Assembly (NCBI GenBank): GCA_017622995.1
Contig: JAGAQA010000041.1
Coordinates: forward strand, 1 to 64,000
Reading direction: 5' to 3'
Length of the DNA: 64,000 bases
Source of the DNA: Oscillospiraceae bacterium
GTDB taxonomy: Bacteria; Bacillota; Clostridia; Oscillospirales; Oscillospiraceae
The notes beneath the pieces were generated by a model, which was given only the letters and a program-made list of their open reading frames with translations, made no database searches and had not been told where the DNA came from. Within the stretch, counting starts at the first letter, position 1, and the number at the start of each line of letters is the position of its first letter. The position numbers and the translations under genes were made by a program. Below are positions 51,476-59,450 of the stretch, piece by piece.

Positions 51476-52377
51476 TCCTGACCGCCTCAATGGACGGCGA
51501 GCGGCTGGACGCGTTCCTCAGCCGCAGCGCGGAGGGCCTCAGCCGCAGTGCTGCCCAGAAGCTGATTGCCGATGGAAACGTGCTGCTCAATGGCAGGCCC
51601 GCCAGGAAAAACGACCGGCTGAGGGTGGGGGATTCCGTGGAGCTGACCATTCCGGAGCCCAGGGAAGTGGACATCGCGCCAAAGCAAATGCCCCTGGACA
51701 TTGTCTACGAAGACGAGGACGTGGCGGTGATCAACAAGCCCAAGGGGCTGGTGGTCCACCCGGCGGCGGGGCACCAGGACGACACCCTGGTCAACGGCCT
51801 GCTCTACGCCATGGGGGATAGCCTTTCCGGCATCAACGGCGAGCTGCGCCCGGGCATCGTCCACCGCATTGATAAGGATACCTCGGGCCTTTTGGCCATT
51901 GCCAAAAATGACCTTGCCCACACGGTGCTGGCCTCCCAGCTGAAGGACCATTCCATGGCCCGGACCTACGAGGCCATTGTCTGCGGCTCCTTCAAGGAGG
52001 ACAGCGGCACCGTGGATGCCCCCATCGGGCGGCACCCCACAGACCGGAAGAAGATGTGCGTCACCCAGCGCAATTCCAAGAGCGCCGTCACCCATTGGGA
52101 GGTGGTGGAGCGCTTCCGGGGCTATACCCACATCCGCTGCCGGCTGGAAACCGGACGCACCCACCAGATCCGGGTACACATGGCCTACATCGGCCACCCC
52201 ATCCTGGGGGATACGGTTTACGGCCACAAGAAACCAGAACTGGGCCAGGACAGCCAGTGCCTCCACGCCGGGGCCCTGTGCTTCCGTCATCCCCGGGACG
52301 GCCGTCCCGTGATGGTCTTCGCCCCCCTGCCGGACTATTTTCAGTCCGTGCTGGAAAAGCTCAGAAAAATGGAGTAA
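51472..52377 (+). CDS. rluD: RluA/RluD family rRNA pseudouridine synthase
   Basis: The 301-residue enzyme has an N-terminal S4 RNA-binding domain (~10-60; RLDAFLSRSAEGLSRSAAQKLI) and the catalytic motif GIVHRIDKDTSGLLAIAK with the essential Asp, then TGRTHQIRVHMAYIGHPILGD. It converts specific uridines to pseudouridine, in 23S rRNA for RluD. Position after lspA is that of ylyB in Bacillus, so the precise target is not certain. ATGA overlap couples it to lspA. Confidence 0.9.
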   Translation: MILTASMDGERLDAFLSRSAEGLSRSAAQKLIADGNVLLNGRPARKNDRLRVGDSVELTIPEPREVDIAPKQMPLDIVYEDEDVAVINKPKGLVVHPAAGHQDDTLVNGLLYAMGDSLSGINGELRPGIVHRIDKDTSGLLAIAKNDLAHTVLASQLKDHSMARTYEAIVCGSFKEDSGTVDAPIGRHPTDRKKMCVTQRNSKSAVTHWEVVERFRGYTHIRCRLETGRTHQIRVHMAYIGHPILGDTVYGHKKPELGQDSQCLHAGALCFRHPRDGRPVMVFAPLPDYFQSVLEKLRKME

Positions 52378-52538
52378 GGCAGCACCGCATAATGGGGCAA
52401 GGAGATTCGGCGAGAGATTTTGGCACAAGCGAAAGCATGAAAAATGCGGGAATACTGGATGTATTTCCCATTTTTCATGCTGCGCGATTGGGGCAAAAGA
52501 TCCGCCGAAGCCCGCAGTTCCCATTGTGCGGTGTTGCC
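52378..52538. repeat. Long-palindrome MITE, copy 2
   Basis: Terminal inverted repeats GGCAGCACCGCATAATGGG and the complement of CCCATTGTGCGGTGTTGCC match at 17 of 19 positions. The centre (GCATGAAAAATGCGGGAATAC, then GTATTTCCCATTTTTCATGC) makes the whole element one hairpin. It shares GGAATACTG.ATGTATTTCC and CAAAAGATCCGC with the minus strand of 15628-15790. It begins right after the rluD stop codon. Confidence 0.75.
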
Positions 52539-52544
52539 TAAAAG

Positions 52545-52580
52545 AATCCGCCTCTGGATACAGTCCAGGGGCGGATTTTG
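52545..52580 (+). terminator. Rho-independent terminator of lspA-rluD
   Basis: Stem AATCCGCC / GGCGGATT with an inner CTGGA / TCCAG helix is followed by TT-G. It lies beyond the palindromic element. Confidence 0.75.
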
Positions 52581-52620
52581 CAGTTTCGGAAATTCCTTGA
52601 TCAGGAAAAGGGAGCTTTTG

Positions 52621-52804
52621 ATAATTGACAATTTACAATTGATAATTGACAATTGCGGTATCCCTTCGGGATAGAATGGAATATTTGGAATGAAAATATT
52701 TGGGAATTCGCATTATACCTCGAGTATTTTAAACAAATTATTTAAAATATCCCCGAAGGGGATTCCTTCATTGTCAACTGTCAATTGTCCATTGTCAATT
52801 GAGC
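52621..52804. repeat. Heptad (TTGACAA)-ended element, copy 4
   Basis: Left heptads are followed by GGTATCCCTTCGGGAT. The right half has ATCCCCGAAGGGGATTCC and TTCATTGTCAACTGTCAA. The AT-rich middle contains AAATTATTTAAAAT. It fills the rest of the gap between rluD and tcdA; nothing coding is seen in it. Confidence 0.75.
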
Positions 52805-52824
52805 TTAATCCCTCTTTCCCTCAT

Positions 52825-53556
52825 CTACCGTTCTCCCCGGTCAAATTGGGTCAGGTCCTTAATCACCTCTCCTGCCAGCAGCATTCCGGCGGCGGCCACG
52901 GCAAAGGCGCTGGAGCCCGGCAGGCTCCGTCGCTGGGGGTCCGGCTCGCAGCCGGGGATTTCCAGAGGGCGGATGGGGCTTTCCTGGGAGTAGACCACCT
53001 TCAGCTTTTGAATGCCGTTTTCCCGGCAGAGCTTCCGCATGACCCGGGCCAGGGGGCAGCCGCTGGTCTGGTAGATGTCCGCAACCCGAAAGGCGGAGGC
53101 ATCCACCTTGTTGCCCGCGCCCATGGCGCTGATTACGGGCACACCGGCCTCCCGGGCGCACAACAGAATTTCCTTTTTCCCGGTGACGGTATCAATGGCA
53201 TCCACCACATAGTCGTACTGGGAAAAGTCAAACAAAGCCCTGGTTTCCGGCAGAAAGAAGGTCTGATAGGTCCGGACCCGGCAGTTTGGGTGGATGTCCA
53301 GCACCCGGTCCCGGGCCACCTCCACCTTGGGCCTGCCCACCGTGGAGTGGGTGGCCAGAATCTGCCGGTTGATGTTGGAAAGAGATACGGTGTCGTGGTC
53401 GATGAGGTCCAGCGCCCCAAGGCCGCAGCGGGCCAGGGCCTCCACCACATAGCCGCCCACACCGCCTACGCCGAAGACGGCCACCCGGCAGCGCCCCAGA
53501 CGTTCCATTGCTTCTTCGCCGAAGATCAGGGCCATTCTCACAAATTGTTCGTCCAT
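52825..53556 (-). CDS. tcdA: tRNA threonylcarbamoyladenosine dehydratase
   Basis: TcdA (CsdL) cyclises t6A37 in tRNA to ct6A using ATP. The 243-residue ThiF/HesA-type protein has the nucleotide loop VAVFGVGGVGGYVVEALARCG (~25-45), LIDHDTVSLSNINRQI, VVDAIDTVTGKKEI and a C-terminal conserved SSAFAVAAAGMLLA. It starts 2 bp after the tatD stop. MtaB at 49188 acts on the same t6A37 position, though in a separate transcription unit. Confidence 0.92.
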   Translation of the reverse strand: MDEQFVRMALIFGEEAMERLGRCRVAVFGVGGVGGYVVEALARCGLGALDLIDHDTVSLSNINRQILATHSTVGRPKVEVARDRVLDIHPNCRVRTYQTFFLPETRALFDFSQYDYVVDAIDTVTGKKEILLCAREAGVPVISAMGAGNKVDASAFRVADIYQTSGCPLARVMRKLCRENGIQKLKVVYSQESPIRPLEIPGCEPDPQRRSLPGSSAFAVAAAGMLLAGEVIKDLTQFDRGER

Positions 53557-53558
53557 GG

Positions 53559-54329
53559 TTACTCCTTGTTCATCCGGTACAGCCGCCGTCCGTTTTCATA
53601 GGTGATGGCCTGGGCCTCCTGGGGGGAGACCTGCCACAGCTGGGCCAGGACCTCCGCCATGCGGTACAGGTTCCGGGGGTCATTCCGCCTTCCCCGGAAG
53701 GGCTCCGGGGACATATAGGGGCAGTCGGTTTCAATGACCACCCGGTCTCTCGGCAGGGCGGCAGCGGCCTCCAGAGCCCGTCTGGCGTTTTTGAAGGTCA
53801 ACACCCCGGTAAAGCCCAGGAACCAGCCCCGGGAAACCAGCTGCTTTGCCAGCTCCGCGGAGCCGGAGAAGCAGTGAAATACCCCCGTTACCTCCGGAAA
53901 TTCTTTGATCATGGACAGACCGTCCTCGTGGGCCTCCCGCTCATGGACAATGACGGGGAGCTTCAGCTCCCGGGCAAGCTCCAGCTGCATCCGAAAGGCC
54001 CGCTTCTGGATTTCCCGGGGGATGTCCTCATAGTGGTAATCCAGGCCGATTTCCCCGATGGCCACCACCTTAGGGTTCTCCCGGACCAGCTGCCGGTAGG
54101 CGTCCAGAAGATTTTCCGTCACTTCGTCCGCGGCATCCGGGTGGGAACCGACGGCGGCGTAGATAAAGGGATACCGCTCTGCCAGGGCGCAGGCGGCTTT
54201 GGAGGAAAGAAGGCTGCAGCCGGGGTTCACCAGCAGACCGATGCCTGCTTCCGGCAGAGCGGCGATGAGGGCTTCCCGGTCCGTGTCAAAGGCCCGGTCG
54301 TCCAGATGGGCGTGGGTATCAAAAAGCAT
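53559..54329 (-). CDS. tatD: TatD family metal-dependent DNase
   Basis: The ATG at 54329 (AAGGAGACAG upstream) gives 256 residues. TatD motifs in order: FDTHAHLDDRAF (metal His-x-His), AIGEIGLDYHYE, VIVHEREAHED, FHCFSGS, IETDCPYMSPEPFRGRRNDP. These proteins are 3'-exonucleases or deacylases of uncertain main substrate. The gene lies 14 bp after the phosphopantetheinyl transferase gene. Confidence 0.92.
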   Translation of the reverse strand: MLFDTHAHLDDRAFDTDREALIAALPEAGIGLLVNPGCSLLSSKAACALAERYPFIYAAVGSHPDAADEVTENLLDAYRQLVRENPKVVAIGEIGLDYHYEDIPREIQKRAFRMQLELARELKLPVIVHEREAHEDGLSMIKEFPEVTGVFHCFSGSAELAKQLVSRGWFLGFTGVLTFKNARRALEAAAALPRDRVVIETDCPYMSPEPFRGRRNDPRNLYRMAEVLAQLWQVSPQEAQAITYENGRRLYRMNKE

Positions 54330-54343
54330 AGACTGTCTCCTTT

Positions 54344-54814
54344 TTACTCTACAATCATTCCGATGAGGCAGCCGTCCCACTCCCAGACCCGGGGATCCTC
54401 CAGCCGGAAATGGGTGTGGTTGGGAAAGCCCCGCAGGCCCAGGCCGGTGCGCTTCACGCTGGCCTCCTTCAGAACCCAGAAGGTCAGCATGGCCCGGTGC
54501 TTGTCCGGGGCCTGTTCAAATTGAACCAGCTCCGTATCGGACAGAATCCGCTGGGCAAGGCGCAGATTGACCCGCCGGTCCAGCTCCTCGGCGTCCAGGC
54601 CCACACTGTGCCTGCCCAGCACGCAGAAGGCGTGACGGTGGGTATGGCTGATGGAAAAATGGTAGGGGCTGTCCGGGAAATAGGGGCGGCCCCCGGGGGA
54701 AATATGAATGGGAGGCAGCGCCTCACCGGTTTCTTCCCGGTAGAGCGCTTCCAGCAGGGCCCGTCCGGCCTGATGGCCGGTCTGCCCGGACAGACGGCAG
54801 GCGGCGAATCTCAT
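54344..54814 (-). CDS. Sfp-type 4'-phosphopantetheinyl transferase, short form
   Basis: From the ATG at 54814 (overlapping the DUF308 stop by 4 bp) the protein has 156 residues. It has the superfamily motifs HFSISHTHRHAFCVLG, VGLDAEELDRRV (Mg2+ Asp) and FWVLKEASVKRTGLGL (W-x-x-K-E-x-x-x-K). It transfers phosphopantetheine from CoA to a carrier protein. It is shorter than Sfp (~224 residues) and larger than AcpS (~120), lacking much of the N-terminal lobe. No carrier protein or synthase gene is in the window, so the client is unknown. Confidence 0.85.
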   Translation of the reverse strand: MRFAACRLSGQTGHQAGRALLEALYREETGEALPPIHISPGGRPYFPDSPYHFSISHTHRHAFCVLGRHSVGLDAEELDRRVNLRLAQRILSDTELVQFEQAPDKHRAMLTFWVLKEASVKRTGLGLRGFPNHTHFRLEDPRVWEWDGCLIGMIVE

Positions 54815-55341
54815 TGGGAATCGATGATGCTGCCCCCGTCCGAGAGGGGCATTCCGTTTTTCAGCCGGTCCCAGGCCATCAAAACGCCCAGCAGGGCCAC
54901 CAGCAGGCCCAAAAGCACCATCACAATCCGGGAGGTGGTCATGGGCAGCAGAATCAGCACGGCGCCCACAATGGCGCTGATCAGGGCATAGCGCATACCG
55001 CATTTCCAGCGGGAGGCGTTGATCATGTCCTGAACGCCCCGGATAAGGATCAGCACACCGGCGATCCTTCCGATGGCGGCTGCCAGCCCCAGGGGGTTGC
55101 GCACCAGCCATACACCGGCTGCCAGAGCCGCGGCGGCAAAAAGGATCTTCCCCGTCAGGGCACTGGGGATCAGAAGGCTGTCCAGAATCAGGCCGCCGCC
55201 CAAAAGAATCAGCGCCCAGCCGCCGATTTTGCCCACCAGGGCAGAGCCGGAGTCCGGCCGGACCATCAGCACCACGCCCAGCAGGATCATCAGCAGGGGG
55301 GTCAGCAGCAGCTTTGCATACATCGTGAAGTTCTTTTTCAT
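54811..55341 (-). CDS. HdeD-like DUF308 membrane protein
   Basis: The ATG at 55341 gives 176 residues, with AAAGG 10 nt upstream (an ATG at 55347 is also in frame). The protein has about six short membrane helices in repeated pairs with the DUF308/HdeD pattern GxxxIxxG (GKIGGWALILLGGGLILDSL; GRIAGVLILIRGVQDMINA; VLLGLLVALLGVLMAWDRLKNG). HdeD is an acid-stress membrane protein in E. coli; its role in Firmicutes is unclear. It is first in the DUF308-PPTase-tatD-tcdA operon. Confidence 0.8.
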   Translation of the reverse strand: MKKNFTMYAKLLLTPLLMILLGVVLMVRPDSGSALVGKIGGWALILLGGGLILDSLLIPSALTGKILFAAAALAAGVWLVRNPLGLAAAIGRIAGVLILIRGVQDMINASRWKCGMRYALISAIVGAVLILLPMTTSRIVMVLLGLLVALLGVLMAWDRLKNGMPLSDGGSIIDSQ

Positions 55342-55401
55342 AACCATCGCGCCTTTCCGCAATTGAAAGCAAAGAATGGGCCGCGCCAGCGGGATACATC
55401 T

Positions 55402-55430
55402 ATGATACCCGTTTTTCCCAAAGCTGTCAA
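55402..55430 (-). promoter_or_regulatory. Promoter of the DUF308-PPTase-tatD-tcdA operon
   Basis: Minus-strand TTGACA (55425-55430), 17 bp, TATCAT (55402-55407). Confidence 0.8.
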
Positions 55431-55482
55431 TCCGCCGGGCCGGGGAGAAAAAGACGAGATTGTGAACATTTTGGAATGCCTC

Positions 55483-55511
55483 TTGGCGAAATGGGGGAAA
55501 TATGATAGAAT
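55483..55511 (+). promoter_or_regulatory. Sigma-A promoter of the GH25 gene
   Basis: TTGGCG (55483-55488), 17 bp, TAGAAT (55506-55511). Confidence 0.65.
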
Positions 55512-55586
55512 AGGGCGAAACAGAACGAATACGGTTTGCCGGAAGCGCCAGTGGGCTTTTCGGCGGCGTTGGAATCGAGGTGCTCC

Positions 55587-56522
55587 ATGGAGCAGGAGAA
55601 ACAGAAAAAATCCCTCCGGCCGGAAACGGTGATGGCGGTCATTGCCCTCCTATGTCTGGTGGGGCTGATCGTTGTGGTGGCCCTCTGCGTACCCCATTTC
55701 ACCCAGGCGGCGGATCCGGAGTCCCTGCTGCAGCATATCCGGGAGGAGGCGCAGAACCGGGAGGAGGTGGATCCGCTGGAGCCCACGGAGGAGGCCGCGG
55801 AGGAAACCACCGAGCCCACCATCCCGCCGGAGGCAAACCCCTACTCCAAGTGGGATTTTCAATATGACCGCAGCAACTACCTCTACTGCACCCGGCAGGA
55901 CAGCTTCCCAGGCATCGACGTATCCTCCTTCCAGGGAGAGATCGACTGGAAGCGGGTGAAGGAATCCGGCATCCGCTTTGCCATGGTGCGTCTGGGCTAC
56001 CGGGGCTACGGTATGGCCGGCAACATGGTGGAGGATGAATACGCCAGAAGGAATCTGGAAGGCGCCCGGAAGGCGGGGCTGGAGGTGGGGGCCTATTTCT
56101 TCTCCCAGGCCACCAGCATTGACGAGGTGGATGACGAGATCTTCTTCTTTATGAAAACCCTGGGGGACTTTCCCCTGACCATGCCCATTGTCCTGGACTG
56201 GGAATATATCAGTGACACCGCCCGGACGGCCTATGTGGATGCCCGGACCCTGACGGATATGCAGAAGCACTTCTGCAAGACCATGGTGGATTTCGGCTAT
56301 CAGCCCATGGTATATTTCAACTGGTCTCTCAGCAGCAAGCGGCTGTACCTGAACGAGCTGGAGGATTATCCCTTCTGGCTGGCCCTGTACCAGGACGAGA
56401 TGGTATATCCCTTCCGGGTGGAAATGTGGCAGTATACCTGCACCGGCCGGGTCCCCGGCATCCAGGGGGATGTGGACATCAACGTGTTCATGCCGGATTC
56501 CAGAAAAACCTGGATCAGTTAA
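55587..56522 (+). CDS. Membrane-anchored GH25 lysozyme (muramidase)
   Basis: The ATG at 55587 (GAGGT upstream) gives 311 residues. A membrane anchor at ~14-36 is followed by an acidic Glu/Pro/Thr linker to ~85. The GH25 domain has FPGIDVSSFQGEIDWKRVKESG (nucleophile-side Asp), FAMVRLGYRGYG, VGAYFFSQA, MPIVLDWEYIS (catalytic Asp-x-Glu) and MWQYTCTGRVPGIQGDVDINVF. GH25 enzymes cut between MurNAc and GlcNAc in peptidoglycan. It would act on the cell's own wall. The gene is monocistronic. Confidence 0.92.
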   Translation: MEQEKQKKSLRPETVMAVIALLCLVGLIVVVALCVPHFTQAADPESLLQHIREEAQNREEVDPLEPTEEAAEETTEPTIPPEANPYSKWDFQYDRSNYLYCTRQDSFPGIDVSSFQGEIDWKRVKESGIRFAMVRLGYRGYGMAGNMVEDEYARRNLEGARKAGLEVGAYFFSQATSIDEVDDEIFFFMKTLGDFPLTMPIVLDWEYISDTARTAYVDARTLTDMQKHFCKTMVDFGYQPMVYFNWSLSSKRLYLNELEDYPFWLALYQDEMVYPFRVEMWQYTCTGRVPGIQGDVDINVFMPDSRKTWIS

Positions 56523-56528
56523 TCAAAA

Positions 56529-56557
56529 GGGGCTGCCCAAGGGCAGCCCCAAATTTT
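56529..56557. terminator. Terminator between GH25 and the SGNH gene
   Basis: A 10-bp perfect stem GGGGCTGCCC / GGGCAGCCCC with an AA loop, followed by AAATTTT, lies between convergent genes. Confidence 0.75.
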
Positions 56558-56577
56558 GTATTCCGGTCCGGGACCGG

Positions 56578-57834
56578 TCAGATCCACCACTGGCGGCGGG
56601 TGACTTCCGCGCCGTCTTTTCCGTAGACGATCAGGGTCCAGCCCCCTCCCGCGGGGACGCGAAGAGTTTCCAGCCGGTCGCCCATGGCGTCCAGCAGCTT
56701 CTGTGCCTGGTCATTCATCCGGAAATCCTCCGAAATTTCCACCCGGGCCCGGAAGTCTTCAATTCCCAGAATGGAGAGGATTTCCCACAGGTCCTCGGAA
56801 GCTGCCAGGGTTTCCGCCAGGTACGCGTCATAGGCCTCGTAATCCTCCGCCCAGCCAGCGTCATCGCTGTGGTCCTCCAGATCGTAATTCTCCATCAGAT
56901 AGTCACCCAAAGCCCGGGTGACTTTTTTCGCGCCCAGGGGATTCAGGTGGCCCACATTGTCATACCAGTCCGTGTCCTGGTCAATGAGGTCCATATGCTG
57001 CAAATTAATGGCGGCAGCCCCCAGCTCCCGGGCAAGGCGCAGGGCGGCATTGGAATAGCGCTGGTATTCCTCGGAGTTGCCATCCTGAAAGGGAATGTAG
57101 GCAACCACCGGAATGACATCCTCCTCCTGGCAGAAGCGGATGAATTTTTCCAGGTATTGCAAAGCGATGGTATTGCTGTCCTGGGGATAGTCATCGGCGG
57201 GAACCAGGATGGGGTCAGTATTCCGGCAGACCGATGCCCGGATCTCCCCGCCCTTCTGGGTGGTGTCCGGCGTTTCCAGGCCCGCGCCCCGGCGGAGCAT
57301 CTGGGTATCCAGGTCCTTCCACCGGTTGTGGAACACGTCCAGGGGGAAGAACATTTCCATCCGGTCCTTGCTGTCCGGGAAAATGTCCAGGATGGCCTGG
57401 GCCTTGGTTTCGGTCATGGGGAAGGGATCCAGCACCGCGTGGGCAAGGGCGGTTTCCATTTCGGTATACTGGGCGTGGGCCAGGAAGGTGTCCATCACCG
57501 CGATTTTGGGCTTGTGGTGGTCAAAGGCATTCCGCGTCATCCAGTAGCTGGCGGCCATGGAGCCCCCGTGAATGCCCAGATTGTAGGAGGTAATGCCGTA
57601 TTCCTTCCACAGCTGCATGGGCAGCACCCCGTTGATGATGTGGCTGGTTCCGAAAATCAGAACGTCGTATTCCCGGTCATCCTCCAGAAAGGGCCGGTTT
57701 TTGTAATAGCCGTCATTTACCCGCAGGGCCCGGGAGAAAAAGGCCAGTCCCCCTGCCAGCAGGGCCAGCAGGACCAAAATACTGACCGCCCTCCGAAATC
57801 GCTTAGAACTGAAAATAGATAAAGCTGGACGCAT
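56578..57834 (-). CDS. DltD/AlgX-like SGNH hydrolase-fold protein, partner of the MBOAT enzyme
   Basis: The start is the ATG at 57834, inside the end of the MBOAT gene (32-bp overlap), giving 418 residues. A membrane anchor at ~18-40 places the rest outside. The SGNH features are VLIFGTSHIINGVLP (nucleophile Ser), NLGIHGGS and the C-terminal pair YDNVGHLNPLGAKKV (Asp-x-x-His). Such proteins finish O-acylation of surface polymers with acyl groups exported by the MBOAT partner. The long acidic segment at ~300-345 is unusual. The polymer modified here is not known. Confidence 0.8.
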   Translation of the reverse strand: MRPALSIFSSKRFRRAVSILVLLALLAGGLAFFSRALRVNDGYYKNRPFLEDDREYDVLIFGTSHIINGVLPMQLWKEYGITSYNLGIHGGSMAASYWMTRNAFDHHKPKIAVMDTFLAHAQYTEMETALAHAVLDPFPMTETKAQAILDIFPDSKDRMEMFFPLDVFHNRWKDLDTQMLRRGAGLETPDTTQKGGEIRASVCRNTDPILVPADDYPQDSNTIALQYLEKFIRFCQEEDVIPVVAYIPFQDGNSEEYQRYSNAALRLARELGAAAINLQHMDLIDQDTDWYDNVGHLNPLGAKKVTRALGDYLMENYDLEDHSDDAGWAEDYEAYDAYLAETLAASEDLWEILSILGIEDFRARVEISEDFRMNDQAQKLLDAMGDRLETLRVPAGGGWTLIVYGKDGAEVTRRQWWI

Positions 57835-59260
57835 TGAAGCCGTTCCCCCAAATTCCAAAAATAAAGACGATCAGGATGAAGGTGATCAGCAGCAGCTCCC
57901 GGAAGAGCCAGTTCTGTTCCGCAAACCAGGCCTGCAGGTCAACGCCCCGGTTATGCAGAATATCGGCCCCCAGCAGGGACAGTACAGCCAGCACCAGCAC
58001 CCGCATTTCGGGGCCGTCCAGACCCATGGTATGGTTTCTCAGGGCATCCATCAGCGGGAAAAGTCCCGGATCGGCAAGGATGCGGCCAATCACCGCCACA
58101 GCGGCGCTGAGGTTCTCCGCCCGGAAGAAAATCCAGGCAAAGTCCACCAGAAGGAAGGTCACCGCCATTCGGAGGACCCGGAAGCAGTCGGTATCCCTGT
58201 TGACACCCAGGGCGTCCAGAGCCTTTTCCCGGCAGGGTCTGGTTGCCCTGCCGATGATCTGGTAAAGACCGTGCAGCAGCCCCCATACCACAAAGGACCA
58301 GTTGGCCCCGTGCCACAATCCGCTGAGCAGGAAGACAATGAGGATATTGCGGTAGGTTTTCCACCTGCCGCAGCGGCTGCCCCCCAGAGGGAAGTAGACA
58401 TAATCCCGGAACCAGGTGCTTAAGGAGATGTGCCACCGCCGCCAGAATTCCTGGATGGACTGGGCAAAATAGGGGGCGTTGAAGTTTTCCGGCAGGCGGA
58501 TGCCCAGCATCCGGGCAGCGCCGATGGCCATGGAGGAGCAGCCGGAAAAGTCGCACAGGATCTGCAGGGCGTAGAGCATGGTGGCAAACACCAGGCAGAT
58601 GCCGGGAAAGTCCTGGATATTTCCATAGACGGTATCCACCAGAATGGCAGCCCGGTCGGCAATCACCAGCTTCAGAAAATACCCCCAGGTCAGGGTCAGA
58701 AGACCCGCCCGGAGGTCCTGAAAGCGGGGCTTTTCCGGAGCGGCATATTGGGGCAGCAGCTGATCCCCCCGGCCGATTGGACCGGAAACCAGCTGGGGAA
58801 AGAAGGAGACAAACAGGGCAAACCGGACAAAGTTCTCCTCCGGGGGATATTTTCCCTTATAAACATCGATCAGATACCCGGCAGCCTGGAAGGTGAAAAA
58901 GGAGATGCCCATGGGCAGAATCAGATTCAGCCGGGGAAGGCTGCGGTCCGATCCCAGCTTACCCAGCAGCTTTTCCAGGGTATAGAGGGCAAAATCCGTG
59001 TATTTGAACAGGGCCAGCACGCCCAGAAGGATGGTCAGGCCGCCCCAAAAGGCCCACTTCCGGTTCCGCAGAAGCCGGGCGGCGAAGTAGACCACCAGTG
59101 TGCAGCCCAGCAGCAGCAGGCAGTAGCGCTTGCTGAAGCAGCTGTAAAAATAGTAGCTTGCCAGCAGCAGCGCCGGGTTCTTCCACCTGGCGGGGACCAG
59201 ACCCACGGCAATCAGAACCAGGGGGAAAAACAGCAGAAAAGAATAGGAATTAAACAGCAT
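57803..59260 (-). CDS. MBOAT family membrane O-acyltransferase (AlgI/DltB-like)
   Basis: From the ATG at 59260 (GGAGGGT upstream) the protein has 485 residues and about 11-12 membrane helices. Conserved MBOAT stretches are LPMGISFFTFQAAGYLIDVYKGK, SFFPQLVSGPIGRGDQLLPQ, FNAPYFAQSIQEFWRRWHISLSTWFRDYVYFPLGG and SGLWHGANWSFVVWG with the invariant His. MBOAT proteins pass acyl groups across the membrane for modification of extracellular glycans or teichoic acids. It precedes and overlaps its SGNH partner. No dltA/dltC are present, so acetylation by an AlgI-like system is more likely than D-alanylation. Confidence 0.9.
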   Translation of the reverse strand: MLFNSYSFLLFFPLVLIAVGLVPARWKNPALLLASYYFYSCFSKRYCLLLLGCTLVVYFAARLLRNRKWAFWGGLTILLGVLALFKYTDFALYTLEKLLGKLGSDRSLPRLNLILPMGISFFTFQAAGYLIDVYKGKYPPEENFVRFALFVSFFPQLVSGPIGRGDQLLPQYAAPEKPRFQDLRAGLLTLTWGYFLKLVIADRAAILVDTVYGNIQDFPGICLVFATMLYALQILCDFSGCSSMAIGAARMLGIRLPENFNAPYFAQSIQEFWRRWHISLSTWFRDYVYFPLGGSRCGRWKTYRNILIVFLLSGLWHGANWSFVVWGLLHGLYQIIGRATRPCREKALDALGVNRDTDCFRVLRMAVTFLLVDFAWIFFRAENLSAAVAVIGRILADPGLFPLMDALRNHTMGLDGPEMRVLVLAVLSLLGADILHNRGVDLQAWFAEQNWLFRELLLITFILIVFIFGIWGNGFNASSFIYFQF

Positions 59261-59302
59261 AGACCCTCCAGGCATCAAGGGAGTTTTCGGAATGACGGTG
59301 CC

Positions 59303-59331
59303 ATCATACCACATTTTTTTCAGAAAAGCCA
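59303..59331 (-). promoter_or_regulatory. Possible promoter of the MBOAT-SGNH operon
   Basis: Minus-strand TGGCTT (59326-59331), 17 bp, TATGAT (59303-59308). The -35 match is poor. Confidence 0.4.
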
Positions 59332-59360
59332 CAGTATTTTTAAAGAAAGCGGTCTTTCTC

Positions 59361-59388
59361 TTGACGAAAGGGGAGAATATGTTATAAT
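59361..59388 (+). promoter_or_regulatory. Sigma-A promoter of the flavoprotein gene
   Basis: TTGACG (59361-59366), 16 bp, perfect TATAAT (59383-59388). Confidence 0.75.
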
Positions 59389-59450
59389 CAAAGTGAAAGC
59401 GGCATTCATCATCCCCAAATATCGAGTGAACAACAGGAGAATGGAACGTT

